DNA of 64,000 bases from Lysobacterales bacterium. Its GTDB lineage: Bacteria; Pseudomonadota; Gammaproteobacteria; Xanthomonadales; Rhodanobacteraceae. The position numbers were made by a program, and so were the translations under genes. The stretch spans positions 54,326 to 118,325 of the forward strand of contig JAFKNA010000011.1 of the NCBI GenBank assembly GCA_017305135.1, in the 5' to 3' direction. Shown here piece after piece: positions 19,363 through 29,938 of the stretch. The number at the start of each line of letters is the position of its first letter. Positions within the stretch are counted from its first letter, which is position 1. The notes beneath the pieces are model-generated. The model searched no databases. It had not been told where the DNA came from and was given only the letters and a program-made list of their open reading frames with translations.

Positions 19363-20523
19363 ATGAGCGCCCCCGCGCCCACCGTGGAAGAGGGGCTGCG
19401 CGCGGCCAAGGGTCCGCGCTTCGTGCGCGCGCTGTCGCGCTGCCTCGGCGGCCATCCCGCCCCGGACACGACGATCCATCCCCTGGACCAGATGTTCCTG
19501 CATTCGCTTGCGGAACATCGGGACATCGGCGCGGCGCTCAGCCAGTACTTCAACATCGCGCGCCAGCAGCATGACGCCTTTGCGCAGGTCATCGAGGCGC
19601 TGTTGCCGGGGCGCTCCGGCCTGCGCATCCTCGATTTCGCCTGCGGCTTCGGGCGGCTGCTGCGCTTCCTGCCGCAGCGATACCCGGCCGCCAACATCTG
19701 GGCCGGCGAGATCCAGCCCGAAGCGCTGCGCTTCGTGGGCGAAACCTTCGGCGTGAACACGCTCGCCTCCACCGGCGACCCGGCTGACTTCGCCGCGGAG
19801 CTCCGCTTCGACGTGATCTGGGTCGCCTCGCTCTTCTCGCACCTGCCCGACCACCTGTTCCGCGGCTGGCTGGCACGGCTCCATTCCATGCTCGCCGCCG
19901 ACGGCATCCTGTGCTTCAGCGTGCGGCCGTCGGATCTGCGGGCGGGCGCCAACTCCGGCGGGGAGTTTTCCTACAGCCCGGACAGCGAGGTTTCGCCGCT
20001 CGGCGGCGAGATCTACGGCACCGCCCATGCCAGTCAGGCCTATGTCGACGAGGTCGTGCGTTCGGCCGTGGGCGGGCGTGGCGCGTTCCGCCTCGTCCGC
20101 GCGCTGGCCAACGAGCAGGATCTCTACGTGCTGGCGCGCGATCCGGCGATGCCTCTCGATCCGCTGCAGGGCTTCCGGCGCGGACCCTGGGGCTGGCTGG
20201 ACCGCAAGCGGATCGATTCTGCCGGCCGCGTTTCCCTGCAGGGCTGGGCGGGCTCGATGGATGGTGGCGGCGCGGCGTCCCCGGACGTGCGGGTGGGCGG
20301 CGAGCCGATGGCGGTCGCTTGTGGCATCCTCAGGAACGATGTCGCCGCCGCCTTCGATGATCCGGACCTGCTGCATTCGGGCTGGTCGGTGGACGGAACG
20401 GCGGGCGGCATGGATTCCGGGTCCGCATGGATCGAGGTCACGGCCAATGAGGCGGGCCGCACGGCGCTGGTCTACGCGGGGGAACTGGAGGCCGAGGCGG
20501 CCGGCGAGCACGGTCGATGCTGA
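19363..20523 (+). CDS. SAM-dependent methyltransferase with C-terminal beta-rich domain, inserted in the pnt locus
   Basis: The 386-residue product has a class I methyltransferase domain: SAM motif LDFACGFGRLLRFL from residue 90, IWAGEIQPEALRFV with an acidic residue, and FDVIWVASLFSHLPDHLFRGWLARLHSMLAADGILCFSV. From about residue 275 there is a second domain with GWLDRKRIDSAGRVSLQGWAG, VRVGGEPMAVACGILRNDVAAAF and TANEAGRTALVYAGELE, reading as a beta-sandwich of the sort attached to some glycosyl- and methyltransferases. Substrate unknown. It sits between pntAA and pntAB, which are normally adjacent, so it is probably a later insertion. Confidence 0.75.
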   Translation: MSAPAPTVEEGLRAAKGPRFVRALSRCLGGHPAPDTTIHPLDQMFLHSLAEHRDIGAALSQYFNIARQQHDAFAQVIEALLPGRSGLRILDFACGFGRLLRFLPQRYPAANIWAGEIQPEALRFVGETFGVNTLASTGDPADFAAELRFDVIWVASLFSHLPDHLFRGWLARLHSMLAADGILCFSVRPSDLRAGANSGGEFSYSPDSEVSPLGGEIYGTAHASQAYVDEVVRSAVGGRGAFRLVRALANEQDLYVLARDPAMPLDPLQGFRRGPWGWLDRKRIDSAGRVSLQGWAGSMDGGGAASPDVRVGGEPMAVACGILRNDVAAAFDDPDLLHSGWSVDGTAGGMDSGSAWIEVTANEAGRTALVYAGELEAEAAGEHGRC

Positions 20524-20568
20524 TGCTGGATTGCGTCACCGCGGTGAGATGCGGAAAGGACAAGTCGT

Positions 20569-20672
20569 CATGCCGGCGAAGGTCGGCATCCATTTTGATC
20601 CTGGCAAGAAGTGAGGGCGCGGTCGTTTGCCAGGTTGCTCTTCCAATGATGCCCGCTTTCGCGGACATGACG
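20569..20672. repeat. REPIN-like inverted repeat pair in pnt intergenic region
   Basis: The left copy reads GTCATGCCGGCGAAGGTCGG then CATCCATTTTGATC. The right copy, near 20648-20672, is the inverse TGCCCGCTTTCGCGGACATG. The two are about 80 nt apart, matching the arrangement at 1.9 kb. With the methyltransferase gene they fill the 1.4 kb between pntAA and pntAB. The short open frame 20517-20708 is contained in this DNA and is not credible as a gene. Confidence 0.7.
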
Positions 20673-20763
20673 CCGGCATCGAGCCGCGGCCATTGCCCGA
20701 CGGATTGAAAGTCCCGGCTTTGCGGGACGGGCGGAACCCTGTTCATGAAAAGGTAGCGGGCCG

Positions 20764-21057
20764 ATGATCGACGGATTCCTTGCGCTTTACATCTTCATGC
20801 TGGCGGCGTTTACCGGCAAGGAAATCATTGGACGCGTGCCGGTGATCCTGCACACGCCGCTGATGTCCGGTTCCAATTTCGTGCACGGCATCGTGCTGGT
20901 CGGGGCGATGATCGCGCTGGCGCATGCGGAGTCGCCGCTGGCGATCGGCATCGGCTTCATCGGCGTGATCCTCGGTGCCGGCAATGCGGCCGGCGGCTAC
21001 GTCGTCACCGAGCGCATGCTGGAGATGTTCAAGTCGAGCAAGGGCGGGAAGAAATGA
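20764..21057 (+). CDS. pntAB: NAD(P) transhydrogenase subunit alpha part 2
   Basis: PntAB provides part of membrane domain II. The 97-residue product has three to four hydrophobic helices and conserved stretches: GFLALYIFMLAAFTGKEIIGRVPVILHTPLMSGSNFVHGIVLVGAM and GFIGVILGAGNAAGGYVVTERMLEMF. These residues line the proton channel together with PntB. The length matches split transhydrogenases of alpha- and gamma-proteobacteria. pntB lies about 200 nt downstream beyond another repeat copy. Confidence 0.95.
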   Translation: MIDGFLALYIFMLAAFTGKEIIGRVPVILHTPLMSGSNFVHGIVLVGAMIALAHAESPLAIGIGFIGVILGAGNAAGGYVVTERMLEMFKSSKGGKK

Positions 21058-21176
21058 TGTGGGAGCCGCTTCAGCCGCGATCCTTCGCGTAGCCTGCCGG
21101 GTTAGGGCGGATAGGCGCAAGGCGCCGGGTCCGCCGCTTGCGCGGCTTGATCCAGCTTACGACTACTCGACGACCT

Positions 21177-21211
21177 TTCAATGGATTCCGGCCTGCGCCG
21201 GAATGACGGCA
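21177..21211. repeat. Single GTCAT..CCGG-type repeat, inverse orientation, between pntAB and pntB
   Basis: ATGGATTCCGGCCTGCGCCG followed by GAATGACGG is an inverse-orientation copy of the REPIN-like family. It sits in the 197-nt spacer between pntAB and pntB, again lengthening a locus that is usually tightly packed. No partner copy in the opposite orientation was found within 150 nt. Confidence 0.6.
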
Positions 21212-21254
21212 AGGACGATTCGCCGGGCCTGCAGGCCACCTGTCTGGAAATCCC

Positions 21255-22658
21255 ATGGAAATGCACAGCGCGCTCGAATACCTCGCCAAGGCCAGCTACC
21301 TGCTGGCGGCGATCCTGTTCATCCTCGGCATCAAGCGCATGGCCTCGCCGGTGACGGCGCGGCGCGGCATCGTGCAGGCGGGCATCGGCATGGTGATCGC
21401 GACGCTGGCGACCTTCGCCATCACCCGCGGCCACAACATCGGCTGGATCATCGCCGGACTCGCCATCGGCGTGGTGCCGACCTGGCTCTGGGGCAGGAAG
21501 GTCGCCATGACCGACATGCCGCAGATGGTGGCGCTCTTCAACGGCATGGGCGGCGGTTCGGCGGCGGCGATCGGGGCGGGTGAACTGCTGAAGTTCGGCC
21601 AGGCCGGGGTAACGCCGCCGATGGCGGTGCTGGTGCTGGCGGTGGTCGGTGCGCTGATCGGTTCGGTGTCGATGACCGGCTCCATCATCGCCTGGGCCAA
21701 GCTCGACGGTCGCATGGACCGGCGCTTCACCTTCCCCGCCCAGAAGCTGGTCAACCTGCTGGTGTTCGCGGCGGCGCTCCTCGCTGGCCTCGCGCTCGTC
21801 TTCTGGGACCTGCACCCGCTGACGGTGGTCGTGTTCTTCCTGCTCGCGCTCGGCTTCGGCATCCTGATGACGCTGCCGATCGGCGGCGCCGACATGCCGG
21901 TGGTGATTTCGCTCTACAACGCCTTCACCGGCCTCGCGGTCGCCTTCGAGGGCTACGCGATGGGCATCGAGGCGCTGATCGTCGCCGGCATGGTGGTCGG
22001 CGCGGCCGGCACCTTCCTCACCCAGCTCATGGCCAAGGCCATGAACCGGCCGATCAGCAACGTGCTGTTCTCGAACTTCGGCGGCGGTGGCGGCGGCGAG
22101 GCCATCGAAGGCGCGCAGAAGCCGATCGACGCGGCCGATGCCGCCTCGCTCCTCTATATGGCCGAGAAGGTCATAATCGTGCCGGGCTACGGCATGGCCG
22201 TCGCGCAGGCGCAGCACAAGATCTGGGAGCTCTCGCAGGCCCTGATCAAGGCCGGCAAGGAGGTGAAGTTCGCCATCCATCCGGTGGCAGGACGCATGCC
22301 TGGGCACATGAACGTGCTGCTCGCCGAAGCCGGCGTGCCGTATGACCTCATCGCCGACATGGACGACATCAATCCCGAGTTCAGGACCTGCGATGTCGCC
22401 ATCGTCATCGGTGCCAACGACGTGGTGAACCCGGCGGCGAAGACCGACAGGTCCTCGCCCATCTTTGGCATGCCGATCCTCGACGTGGTCGACGCGCGCC
22501 AGGTGATCGTCATCAAGCGTGGCAAGGGCACCGGCTTCGCCGGTATCGAGAACGCGCTCTTCTATGCCGACAACACGCGCATGCTCTACGCCGACGGCAA
22601 GGAGGCGGCCAACAGCCTCATCACCGAGCTCAAGATGATCGAGGGCGGGGGGCATTGA
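21255..22658 (+). CDS. pntB: NAD(P) transhydrogenase subunit beta
   Basis: PntB carries most of the membrane domain and the NADP(H)-binding domain III. The 467-residue product begins with about nine hydrophobic segments (for example LAKASYLLAAILFILGIKRMASP, and LPIGGADMPVVISLYNAFTGLAVAFEGYAMG). Domain III contains VIIVPGYGMAVAQAQHKIWELS, FAIHPVAGRMPGHMNVLLAEAGVPYD and VIGANDVVNPAAKTD. These are the defining NADP-binding motifs. ATG 21255 is used; an in-frame ATG two codons later is equally possible. Confidence 0.96.
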   Translation: MEMHSALEYLAKASYLLAAILFILGIKRMASPVTARRGIVQAGIGMVIATLATFAITRGHNIGWIIAGLAIGVVPTWLWGRKVAMTDMPQMVALFNGMGGGSAAAIGAGELLKFGQAGVTPPMAVLVLAVVGALIGSVSMTGSIIAWAKLDGRMDRRFTFPAQKLVNLLVFAAALLAGLALVFWDLHPLTVVVFFLLALGFGILMTLPIGGADMPVVISLYNAFTGLAVAFEGYAMGIEALIVAGMVVGAAGTFLTQLMAKAMNRPISNVLFSNFGGGGGGEAIEGAQKPIDAADAASLLYMAEKVIIVPGYGMAVAQAQHKIWELSQALIKAGKEVKFAIHPVAGRMPGHMNVLLAEAGVPYDLIADMDDINPEFRTCDVAIVIGANDVVNPAAKTDRSSPIFGMPILDVVDARQVIVIKRGKGTGFAGIENALFYADNTRMLYADGKEAANSLITELKMIEGGGH

Positions 22659-22925
22659 CGAAAGCCGGGATTCGGGATTGGGGATTGGGGATTGGAGATT
22701 GGGCCGCCTCGATCATTCGTACGGGAAAGCGCCGCAGCGCTCGTCGCCCCGGCGCAGGCCGGGGCCCAGACTCGGCTTCGGGTCGGACGCTGTCTGACGA
22801 AAGCGGGGATTCGGGATTGGGGATTAGGGATTCGGAGCGCGCCGTCGCGAGTGTTCGTACGCGGAGGCGCCGCAGCGTTCGTCGCCCCGGCGAAGGCCGG
22901 GGCCCAGCGACTTTGGATCGGAAGG
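22656..22925. repeat. Imperfect tandem duplication of a composite repeat (two units of about 139 bp)
   Basis: Unit 1 starts at 22656 and unit 2 at 22795, both beginning TGACGAAAGC. Each contains in the same order a GGGATTCGGGATTGGGGATT string, a TTCGTACG segment, GCGCCGCAGCG, and a palindrome CCCCGGC..AAGGCCGGGGCCCA. The offset is 139 nt. The pntB stop codon lies in the first three bases of unit 1. The 464-nt region between pntB and zwf contains nothing else I recognise apart from the zwf leader. Confidence 0.75.
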
Positions 22926-23122
22926 AAGGGCCGCTATCCGGTCCGGGCGTTCGCCGGGACGACGGCAGGACGCTTCGCGGCATCAATGAGCGCTTTCCGG
23001 CCATGGGCACGGCCTGCTCCAAGCCGGGGTTAAGGTAGTCCCGCGCATCATGGCCGGGTCGCGTCGACGCGCTGCCGCGCGGATCAGAGCGCGGCAGCTC
23101 CGGCCATTCACGGAGGACGTCC

Positions 23123-24520
23123 ATGTCGGCAGTCCATTCCGACGCATTCGTGTTCTTCGGCGCCAGCGGCGACCTCGCCTACAAGAAGGTCATCCCGGCG
23201 CTGCAGGCGATGATCCAGCACGATGGCATGGACATCCCGATCATCGGCGTGTCGCGTTCGGGCTGGTCGCTGGATGAGTTCCGCCAGCACGCCCACGACA
23301 GCCTTGCCGCGGCGGGTGCGGTGGATGAGGCAGCGTTCGCGAAGCTGTCCGGCTTGCTGCGCCACGTGGACGGCGACTACAACGACGCGCCCACCTACGC
23401 CAAGCTGAAGGCGGCGCTTGGCGAAGCCAGCCATCCGCTGCATTACCTCGCCATCCCGCCCAGCATGTTCGCGCGGGTGGTCGAGGGGCTCGATGGCGCC
23501 GACTGCGCCAGCGGCGCGCGGGTGGTGGTGGAAAAGCCGTTCGGCCGCGACCTCGCCTCGGCGCGGGAACTCAACGCTACCCTGCACCGCGTGTTCCCGG
23601 AAAGATCGATCTTCCGCATCGACCACTACCTCGGCAAGGAGGCGGTGCAGAACCTCCTCTACTTCCGCTTCGCCAACTCCTTCCTGGAGCCGGTGTGGAA
23701 CCGCAACTGCGTGGACAACGTGCAGATCACCATGGCCGAGAGCTTCGGCGTGCAGGGGCGCGGCAAGTTCTACGAGGAGGTCGGCGCCATCCGCGACGTG
23801 GTGCAGAACCACCTGCTGCAGGTGATGACCCTGCTGGCCATGGACGCGCCGCCGGACAGCGGCGCCGAAGCCCTGCGCGCGGAGAAGCTGCGCCTCCTGC
23901 GCGCGGTGCGCCCGCTCGATCCTTCCGAGGTCGTGCTGGGCCAGTTCGCCGGCTACCGCGAGGAGAACGGCGTCGCGCGCGAGTCGGACGTCGAGACCTT
24001 CGCCGCGCTCCGCCTGCGCGTGGACAACTGGCGCTGGGCCGGGGTGCCGTTCTACATCCGCGCCGGCAAGAAGCTGCCGGTGACCACCACCGAGGTGGTG
24101 GTCGACTTCAAGCGCCCGCCCGCGGTGACCTTCGATCGCGCGCTGTCCACCGGCGCCAATTACCTGCGCTTCCGCATCAGCCCCGAGGAAACCATCGCCA
24201 TCGGCGCGCGGGTCAAGAAGCCGGGCGGCGAGATGCGCGGCCAGCCGGTCGAGCTCATCGTGCGCAACAGCAAGCCCGGCGACGAGCAGCGGCCCTACGA
24301 GCGTCTGCTCGGCGCCGCGCTCAAGGGCGACAACACGCTCTTCACGGATGACGCCACCGTCGAGGCGGCCTGGGCGGTGGTCGATCCGGTGCTGGGCCAC
24401 GACGGCGAGCTGGTGCGCGAATACGCGCCCGGCACCTGGGGTCCGGACGCAGCCGCGCGGATTGTCGTCGGCGGCGAGCACTGGCACGATCCCAAGCGGG
24501 AGGCGGTGGAGCCGTGTTGA
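23123..24520 (+). CDS. zwf: Glucose-6-phosphate 1-dehydrogenase
   Basis: Zwf oxidises glucose-6-phosphate to 6-phosphogluconolactone, feeding the oxidative pentose phosphate and Entner-Doudoroff routes. The 465-residue protein has the N-terminal coenzyme motif [19 protein letters not shown], the active-site region [22 protein letters not shown], and the [23 protein letters not shown] and [18 protein letters not shown] segments. [10 protein letters not shown] is slightly unlike the common GASGDLAKRK. It begins a sugar-phosphate cluster and overlaps the following HAD gene by 7 nt. Confidence 0.96.
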   Translation: MSAVHSDAFVFFGASGDLAYKKVIPALQAMIQHDGMDIPIIGVSRSGWSLDEFRQHAHDSLAAAGAVDEAAFAKLSGLLRHVDGDYNDAPTYAKLKAALGEASHPLHYLAIPPSMFARVVEGLDGADCASGARVVVEKPFGRDLASARELNATLHRVFPERSIFRIDHYLGKEAVQNLLYFRFANSFLEPVWNRNCVDNVQITMAESFGVQGRGKFYEEVGAIRDVVQNHLLQVMTLLAMDAPPDSGAEALRAEKLRLLRAVRPLDPSEVVLGQFAGYREENGVARESDVETFAALRLRVDNWRWAGVPFYIRAGKKLPVTTTEVVVDFKRPPAVTFDRALSTGANYLRFRISPEETIAIGARVKKPGGEMRGQPVELIVRNSKPGDEQRPYERLLGAALKGDNTLFTDDATVEAAWAVVDPVLGHDGELVREYAPGTWGPDAAARIVVGGEHWHDPKREAVEPC

Positions 24521-25188
24521 TCGATCCGCCCGCGGCCGTCGTGTTTCTGTTCGACGTGGACAACACGCTGCTCGACAACGACCGTTTCCGCGCCGACCTC
24601 GACGCCTGGCTGACGCGCCATCTGGGTGCCGACCAGTGCCAGCGCTACGCGCGCATCTACGACGAGCGGCGCCAGCGCCTCGGCTATGCCGATTACCTTG
24701 GCAGCATCCAGGCGCTGCGCGCGGGGCTGGAGCACGATCCCGCGCTGCCGGAACTGTCGCGCTTCGTGCTCGACTACCCCTTCACCGATCTTTTCCATCC
24801 CGGTGCACCTGGCGTGCTGGCGGAGCTCGCCGGTCCCTGCGCCATCGTTTCCGATGGCGATATCGTGTTCCAGCCGCACAAGATCCGCCGCTCGGGTCTC
24901 TGGGATGCGGTCGACGGTCGCGTGATGGTCTGCCTGCACAAGCAGGATGCGATCCGCGCGATCGAGGAGCGCTACCCGGCCCGCCATTACGTGATGGTCG
25001 ATGACAAGGTGGAGCTTCTTGCCGACATGAAGCGCGCCATGGGCGAACGCCTCAGCACCGTGTTCGTGCGCCAGGGGCACTATGCCGCCGCGGCCGATCC
25101 CGCCATCCAGCCGCCGCCCGATCATGCCATCGAGCACATCGGCCAGCTCGCCGATATCGATTTCCGTCAAACCGCTGCGGCGACCTGA
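24514..25188 (+). CDS. HAD-family hydrolase
   Basis: The 224-residue product has HAD motif [18 protein letters not shown] (nucleophile and acid-base aspartates), motif II around [11 protein letters not shown], a lysine in [13 protein letters not shown] and motif [17 protein letters not shown]. The start is a GTG overlapping the end of zwf by 7 nt, with GGGAGG about 10 nt upstream. The placement inside the zwf-tal unit suggests a sugar-phosphate phosphatase, perhaps removing a damaged or excess intermediate. That is inference from context only. Confidence 0.85.
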   Translation: MLIDPPAAVVFLFDVDNTLLDNDRFRADLDAWLTRHLGADQCQRYARIYDERRQRLGYADYLGSIQALRAGLEHDPALPELSRFVLDYPFTDLFHPGAPGVLAELAGPCAIVSDGDIVFQPHKIRRSGLWDAVDGRVMVCLHKQDAIRAIEERYPARHYVMVDDKVELLADMKRAMGERLSTVFVRQGHYAAAADPAIQPPPDHAIEHIGQLADIDFRQTAAAT

Positions 25189-25208
25189 GCGCGCCGCGAG
25201 GAGTTCGC

Positions 25209-26291
25209 ATGAAACCCACCCAACGCCTGCACGACCTCGGCCAGAGCCTCTGGCTCGACAACATCACCCGCGACATGCTCGACGACGGCACGCTCGAGCG
25301 CTACATCGACGAGTTCTCGGTCACCGGCCTCACCTCCAACCCATCCATCTTCGACAAGGCGATCAGCGCCGGCCACGCCTACGATGACGGCATCCGCGAG
25401 AAGGTCGCGGACGGCAAGCACGGCGAGACGCTCTTCATCGAGCTCGCGCTGGAGGACCTGCGCCGTGCCGCGGACCTGTTCAAGCCCATCCACGAGAAGA
25501 CCGATGGCGTCGACGGCTGGGTCTCGATGGAAGTCTCGCCGCTCCTTGCCAGCAACACCGACGGCAGCATCGAGGCGGCCGCGGCCATCCACCAGCAGGC
25601 CGATCGCGAGAACCTTTTCGTGAAGATCCCGGGTACGCCCGAAGGTCTGCCGGCGATCGAGCAATCGATCTTCAACGGCGTGCCGATCAACGTCACGCTG
25701 CTGTTTTCGGCCGATCAGTGCATGGCGGCGACCGAGGCCTGCCTGCGCGGCCTGGAGCGGCGCCAGAATGAAGGCAGGGATCTCCGCCTCGCCTCGGTGG
25801 TGTCGGTCTTCATCAGCCGCTGGGACGTGGCCGTCGCCGGTCGTGAGCCGCCTGGGCTGCGCAACGGGCTCGGCATCGCGGTCGCCCAGCGCACCTGGCG
25901 CGAGTGGTGCACGCTCGTTTCCAGCGAACGCTGGAAGCGCCTTGAAGCCGCCGGCGCATTGATGCCGCGCCTGCTCTGGGCCAGCACCAGCACCAAGGAC
26001 CCGAACGCGCCGGACACCTTGTACGTGGAAGCCCTGGCCGCCCCCGGCACCATCGACACCATCCCCGACAAGACCCTGGAAGCCTTCGCCGAACACGGCA
26101 AGGTGGGAGAAGGCATGGACCCGCAGGGCGCGGACTCGGACAAGGTGCTGGCCACGTTCGAAGACGTCGGCATCGGCATCGCGGCGCTCGCGGACAAGCT
26201 CCAGCGCGACGGCGCGGCGGCGTTCGTGAAGTCGTGGAACGACCTTCTCGGCCGCATCGAGGAGAAGGGCAAGTCACTGGCGGAGGCGTGA
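25209..26291 (+). CDS. tal: Transaldolase
   Basis: Transaldolase transfers dihydroxyacetone units between sedoheptulose-7-phosphate and glyceraldehyde-3-phosphate. The 360-residue product matches the longer subtype common in actinobacteria and some proteobacteria. It begins QRLHDLGQSLWLDNITRDML and contains VTGLTSNPSIFDKAI, WVSMEVSPLLASNTDGSIEAA, the Schiff-base lysine in NLFVKIPGTPEGLPAI, and ASVVSVFISRWD. It lies 20 nt after the HAD gene and is followed by a 336-nt repeat region before pgi. Confidence 0.95.
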   Translation: MKPTQRLHDLGQSLWLDNITRDMLDDGTLERYIDEFSVTGLTSNPSIFDKAISAGHAYDDGIREKVADGKHGETLFIELALEDLRRAADLFKPIHEKTDGVDGWVSMEVSPLLASNTDGSIEAAAAIHQQADRENLFVKIPGTPEGLPAIEQSIFNGVPINVTLLFSADQCMAATEACLRGLERRQNEGRDLRLASVVSVFISRWDVAVAGREPPGLRNGLGIAVAQRTWREWCTLVSSERWKRLEAAGALMPRLLWASTSTKDPNAPDTLYVEALAAPGTIDTIPDKTLEAFAEHGKVGEGMDPQGADSDKVLATFEDVGIGIAALADKLQRDGAAAFVKSWNDLLGRIEEKGKSLAEA

Positions 26292-26627
26292 GCGGTGTCT
26301 TTCAGGCGCACGGTTTTTCTGACGACCGGGTTGCGCGGGTTTTGCTCTGAAACCCCCTTCAGCGGCGGTGGGCGCCGGACGGAACCGCCCGCAGGGGCGC
26401 GCGCAGGATGCGCGCGCGTTCGCCGCAGGCATAGGGATGTGCCGTCGGCGAACCCCGGCCGGCGACCACGAACCCGAAGGGCGCCGCTGTCGGGGTGCCC
26501 TTCTCTTTGGTTACTTTCTCTTGGGCAAGCAAGAGAAAGTGACCCGCTCGCAGGGATGCGAGCGGAACCCGCATGGATGCGGCAAGAGCCGGAAAATTCC
26601 AGCAACCGCTGAGGACAAGGAAGAGCC
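26292..26627. repeat. Large dispersed-repeat region with a 15-bp hairpin (GYFLLGKQEKVT-type element)
   Basis: This 336-nt tal-pgi spacer contains palindromes GCGCGCAGGATGCGCGCG and GATGCGAGCGGAACCCGCAT and, at 26509-26544, a stem GGTTACTTTCTCTTG and its complement around the loop GGCAAG, with one G-T pair. In one frame it would read GYFLLGKQEKVT, a spurious peptide I recognise from repeated elements in many xanthomonad genomes. Open frames here (26295-26612 and the antisense 26359-26652) are therefore not called as genes. Confidence 0.7.
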
Positions 26628-28285
<1,658 letters not shown>

Positions 28286-28289
<4 letters not shown>

Positions 28290-29938
28290 GCGAGCACATC
28301 GATCCGCGCGCAGGCCAGCCGGCGCAACCTTCAGATCTGGTCGATGTCGGCAAGCTGGTGGATGCCTACTACGCGACCAAACCCGACCCTTCGATCCCGG
28401 CCCAGCGCGTCGCCTTCGGCACCTCGGGCCACCGCGGCTCCTCCTTCGAGGCCAGCTTCAACGAGGACCACATCCTCGCCATCAGCCAGGCCGTTGCCGA
28501 CTACCGCAGCAAGGAGCGCATCGACGGGCCGCTCTACATCGGCATCGACACCCACGCGCTGTCGCTGCCGGCGTTCGAGAGCGCGCTCGAGGTGCTGGCG
28601 GCGAACGGCGTGGAGCTGCGCATCGCGAAAGGCGGCGAGTTCACGCCGACGCCCGCCATCTCGCACGCGATCCTCAACCATAACCGCGGCCGCGACAGCG
28701 GCCTCGCCGATGGCATCGTGGTCACGCCCTCGCACAACCCGCCCGACAACGGCGGCTTCAAGTACAACCCGCCGAACGGCGGCCCGGCGGAAACGACGAT
28801 CACCGGCTGGATCCAGCAGCGCGCCAACCAGATCCTCGAAGGCGGGCTGAAGGACGTGCGCCGCATCGCCTTCGAGGAGGCGCGCCGCCGTGATGGCACC
28901 CGCGAACACGACTTCCTCGAGGCCTATGTCGGCGAGCTCGCGCAGATGATCGACTTCGACGCGATCCGCTCGTATGGCCTGCGCGTCGGCGTCGATCCGC
29001 TCGGCGGCGCCGGCGTGCACTACTGGCCGCGCATCGCCGAGCAGTACCAGATCGACCTCACCGTGGTCAGCGAAGAGGTCGACCCGCGCTTCGCCTTCAT
29101 GACGCTCGACTGGGACGGGAAGATCCGCATGGACCCGTCATCGCCCTACGCCATGCAGCGGCTGATCGGACTCAAGGACCGGTACGACATCGCCTTTGCC
29201 TGCGACACCGACCATGACCGCCACGGCGTGGTCGCGCCGCACGCGGGCCTGATGCCGCCGAACCATTACCTCAGCGTCGCCGTCGATTACCTCTACCGCA
29301 ACCGGCCGGAGTGGAAGACGCAGCTCGCGATCGGCAAGACCGTGGTCACCACGGCCATGATCGACCGCGTTGCCGCGCGCCTGGGCCGCGACGTGCGGGA
29401 GGTGCCGGTCGGCTTCAAGTGGTTCGCCGATGGCCTCTTCGATGGATCGCTCGGATTCGGCTGCGAAGAGAGCGCCGGGGCCTCGTTCCTGCGTCGCGAT
29501 GGCCGGGTCTGGACCACCGACAAGGACGGCATCGTCTCGGCCCTGCTCGCCGCGGAGATTTCCGCCCGCAGCGAAAGCGCCGGCCCGGGCTGGCTGTATT
29601 CGGACCTCGTCAACGTGTTCGGCGAGATCTTCGCCGACCGCGTGCAGGCCAGCGCCACTCCCGCCCAGAAGAAGAAGCTCGCCGGCCTCGCGCCCGCCGA
29701 CATCCAGGTCGACCAGGTTGGCGGCGACACGGTCACTGGAAAATTCGACAAGGCTCCCGGCAACGATGCGCCGATCGGCGGCATCAAGGTCACGACCGAG
29801 GGCGGCTGGTTCGCGGCGCGCCCGTCCGGCACCGAGGACATCTACAAGATCTACGCCGAGAGCTTCCGCGACGAGGAGCACCTGAAGGCCCTGCTCACCG
29901 AGGCGCAGGAGATCGTCGACCGGACGATTGCCTCATGA
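28286..29938 (+). CDS. pgm: Phosphoglucomutase, alpha-D-glucose-specific
   Basis: Pgm interconverts glucose-1- and glucose-6-phosphate. The frame is open upstream within pgi, but ATG 28286 ([29 protein letters not shown]) gives 550 residues, close to E. coli Pgm (546). Motifs: [12 protein letters not shown], the phosphoserine loop [17 protein letters not shown], the metal-binding [20 protein letters not shown], and the phosphate-binding [16 protein letters not shown]. It is coupled by 4-nt overlaps to pgi upstream and phosphoketolase downstream. Confidence 0.97.

Noticed and set aside
20517-20708. A 63-codon frame between the methyltransferase gene and pntAB.
   Set aside because: It lies in the REPIN-like repeat pair and ends in repeat sequence.
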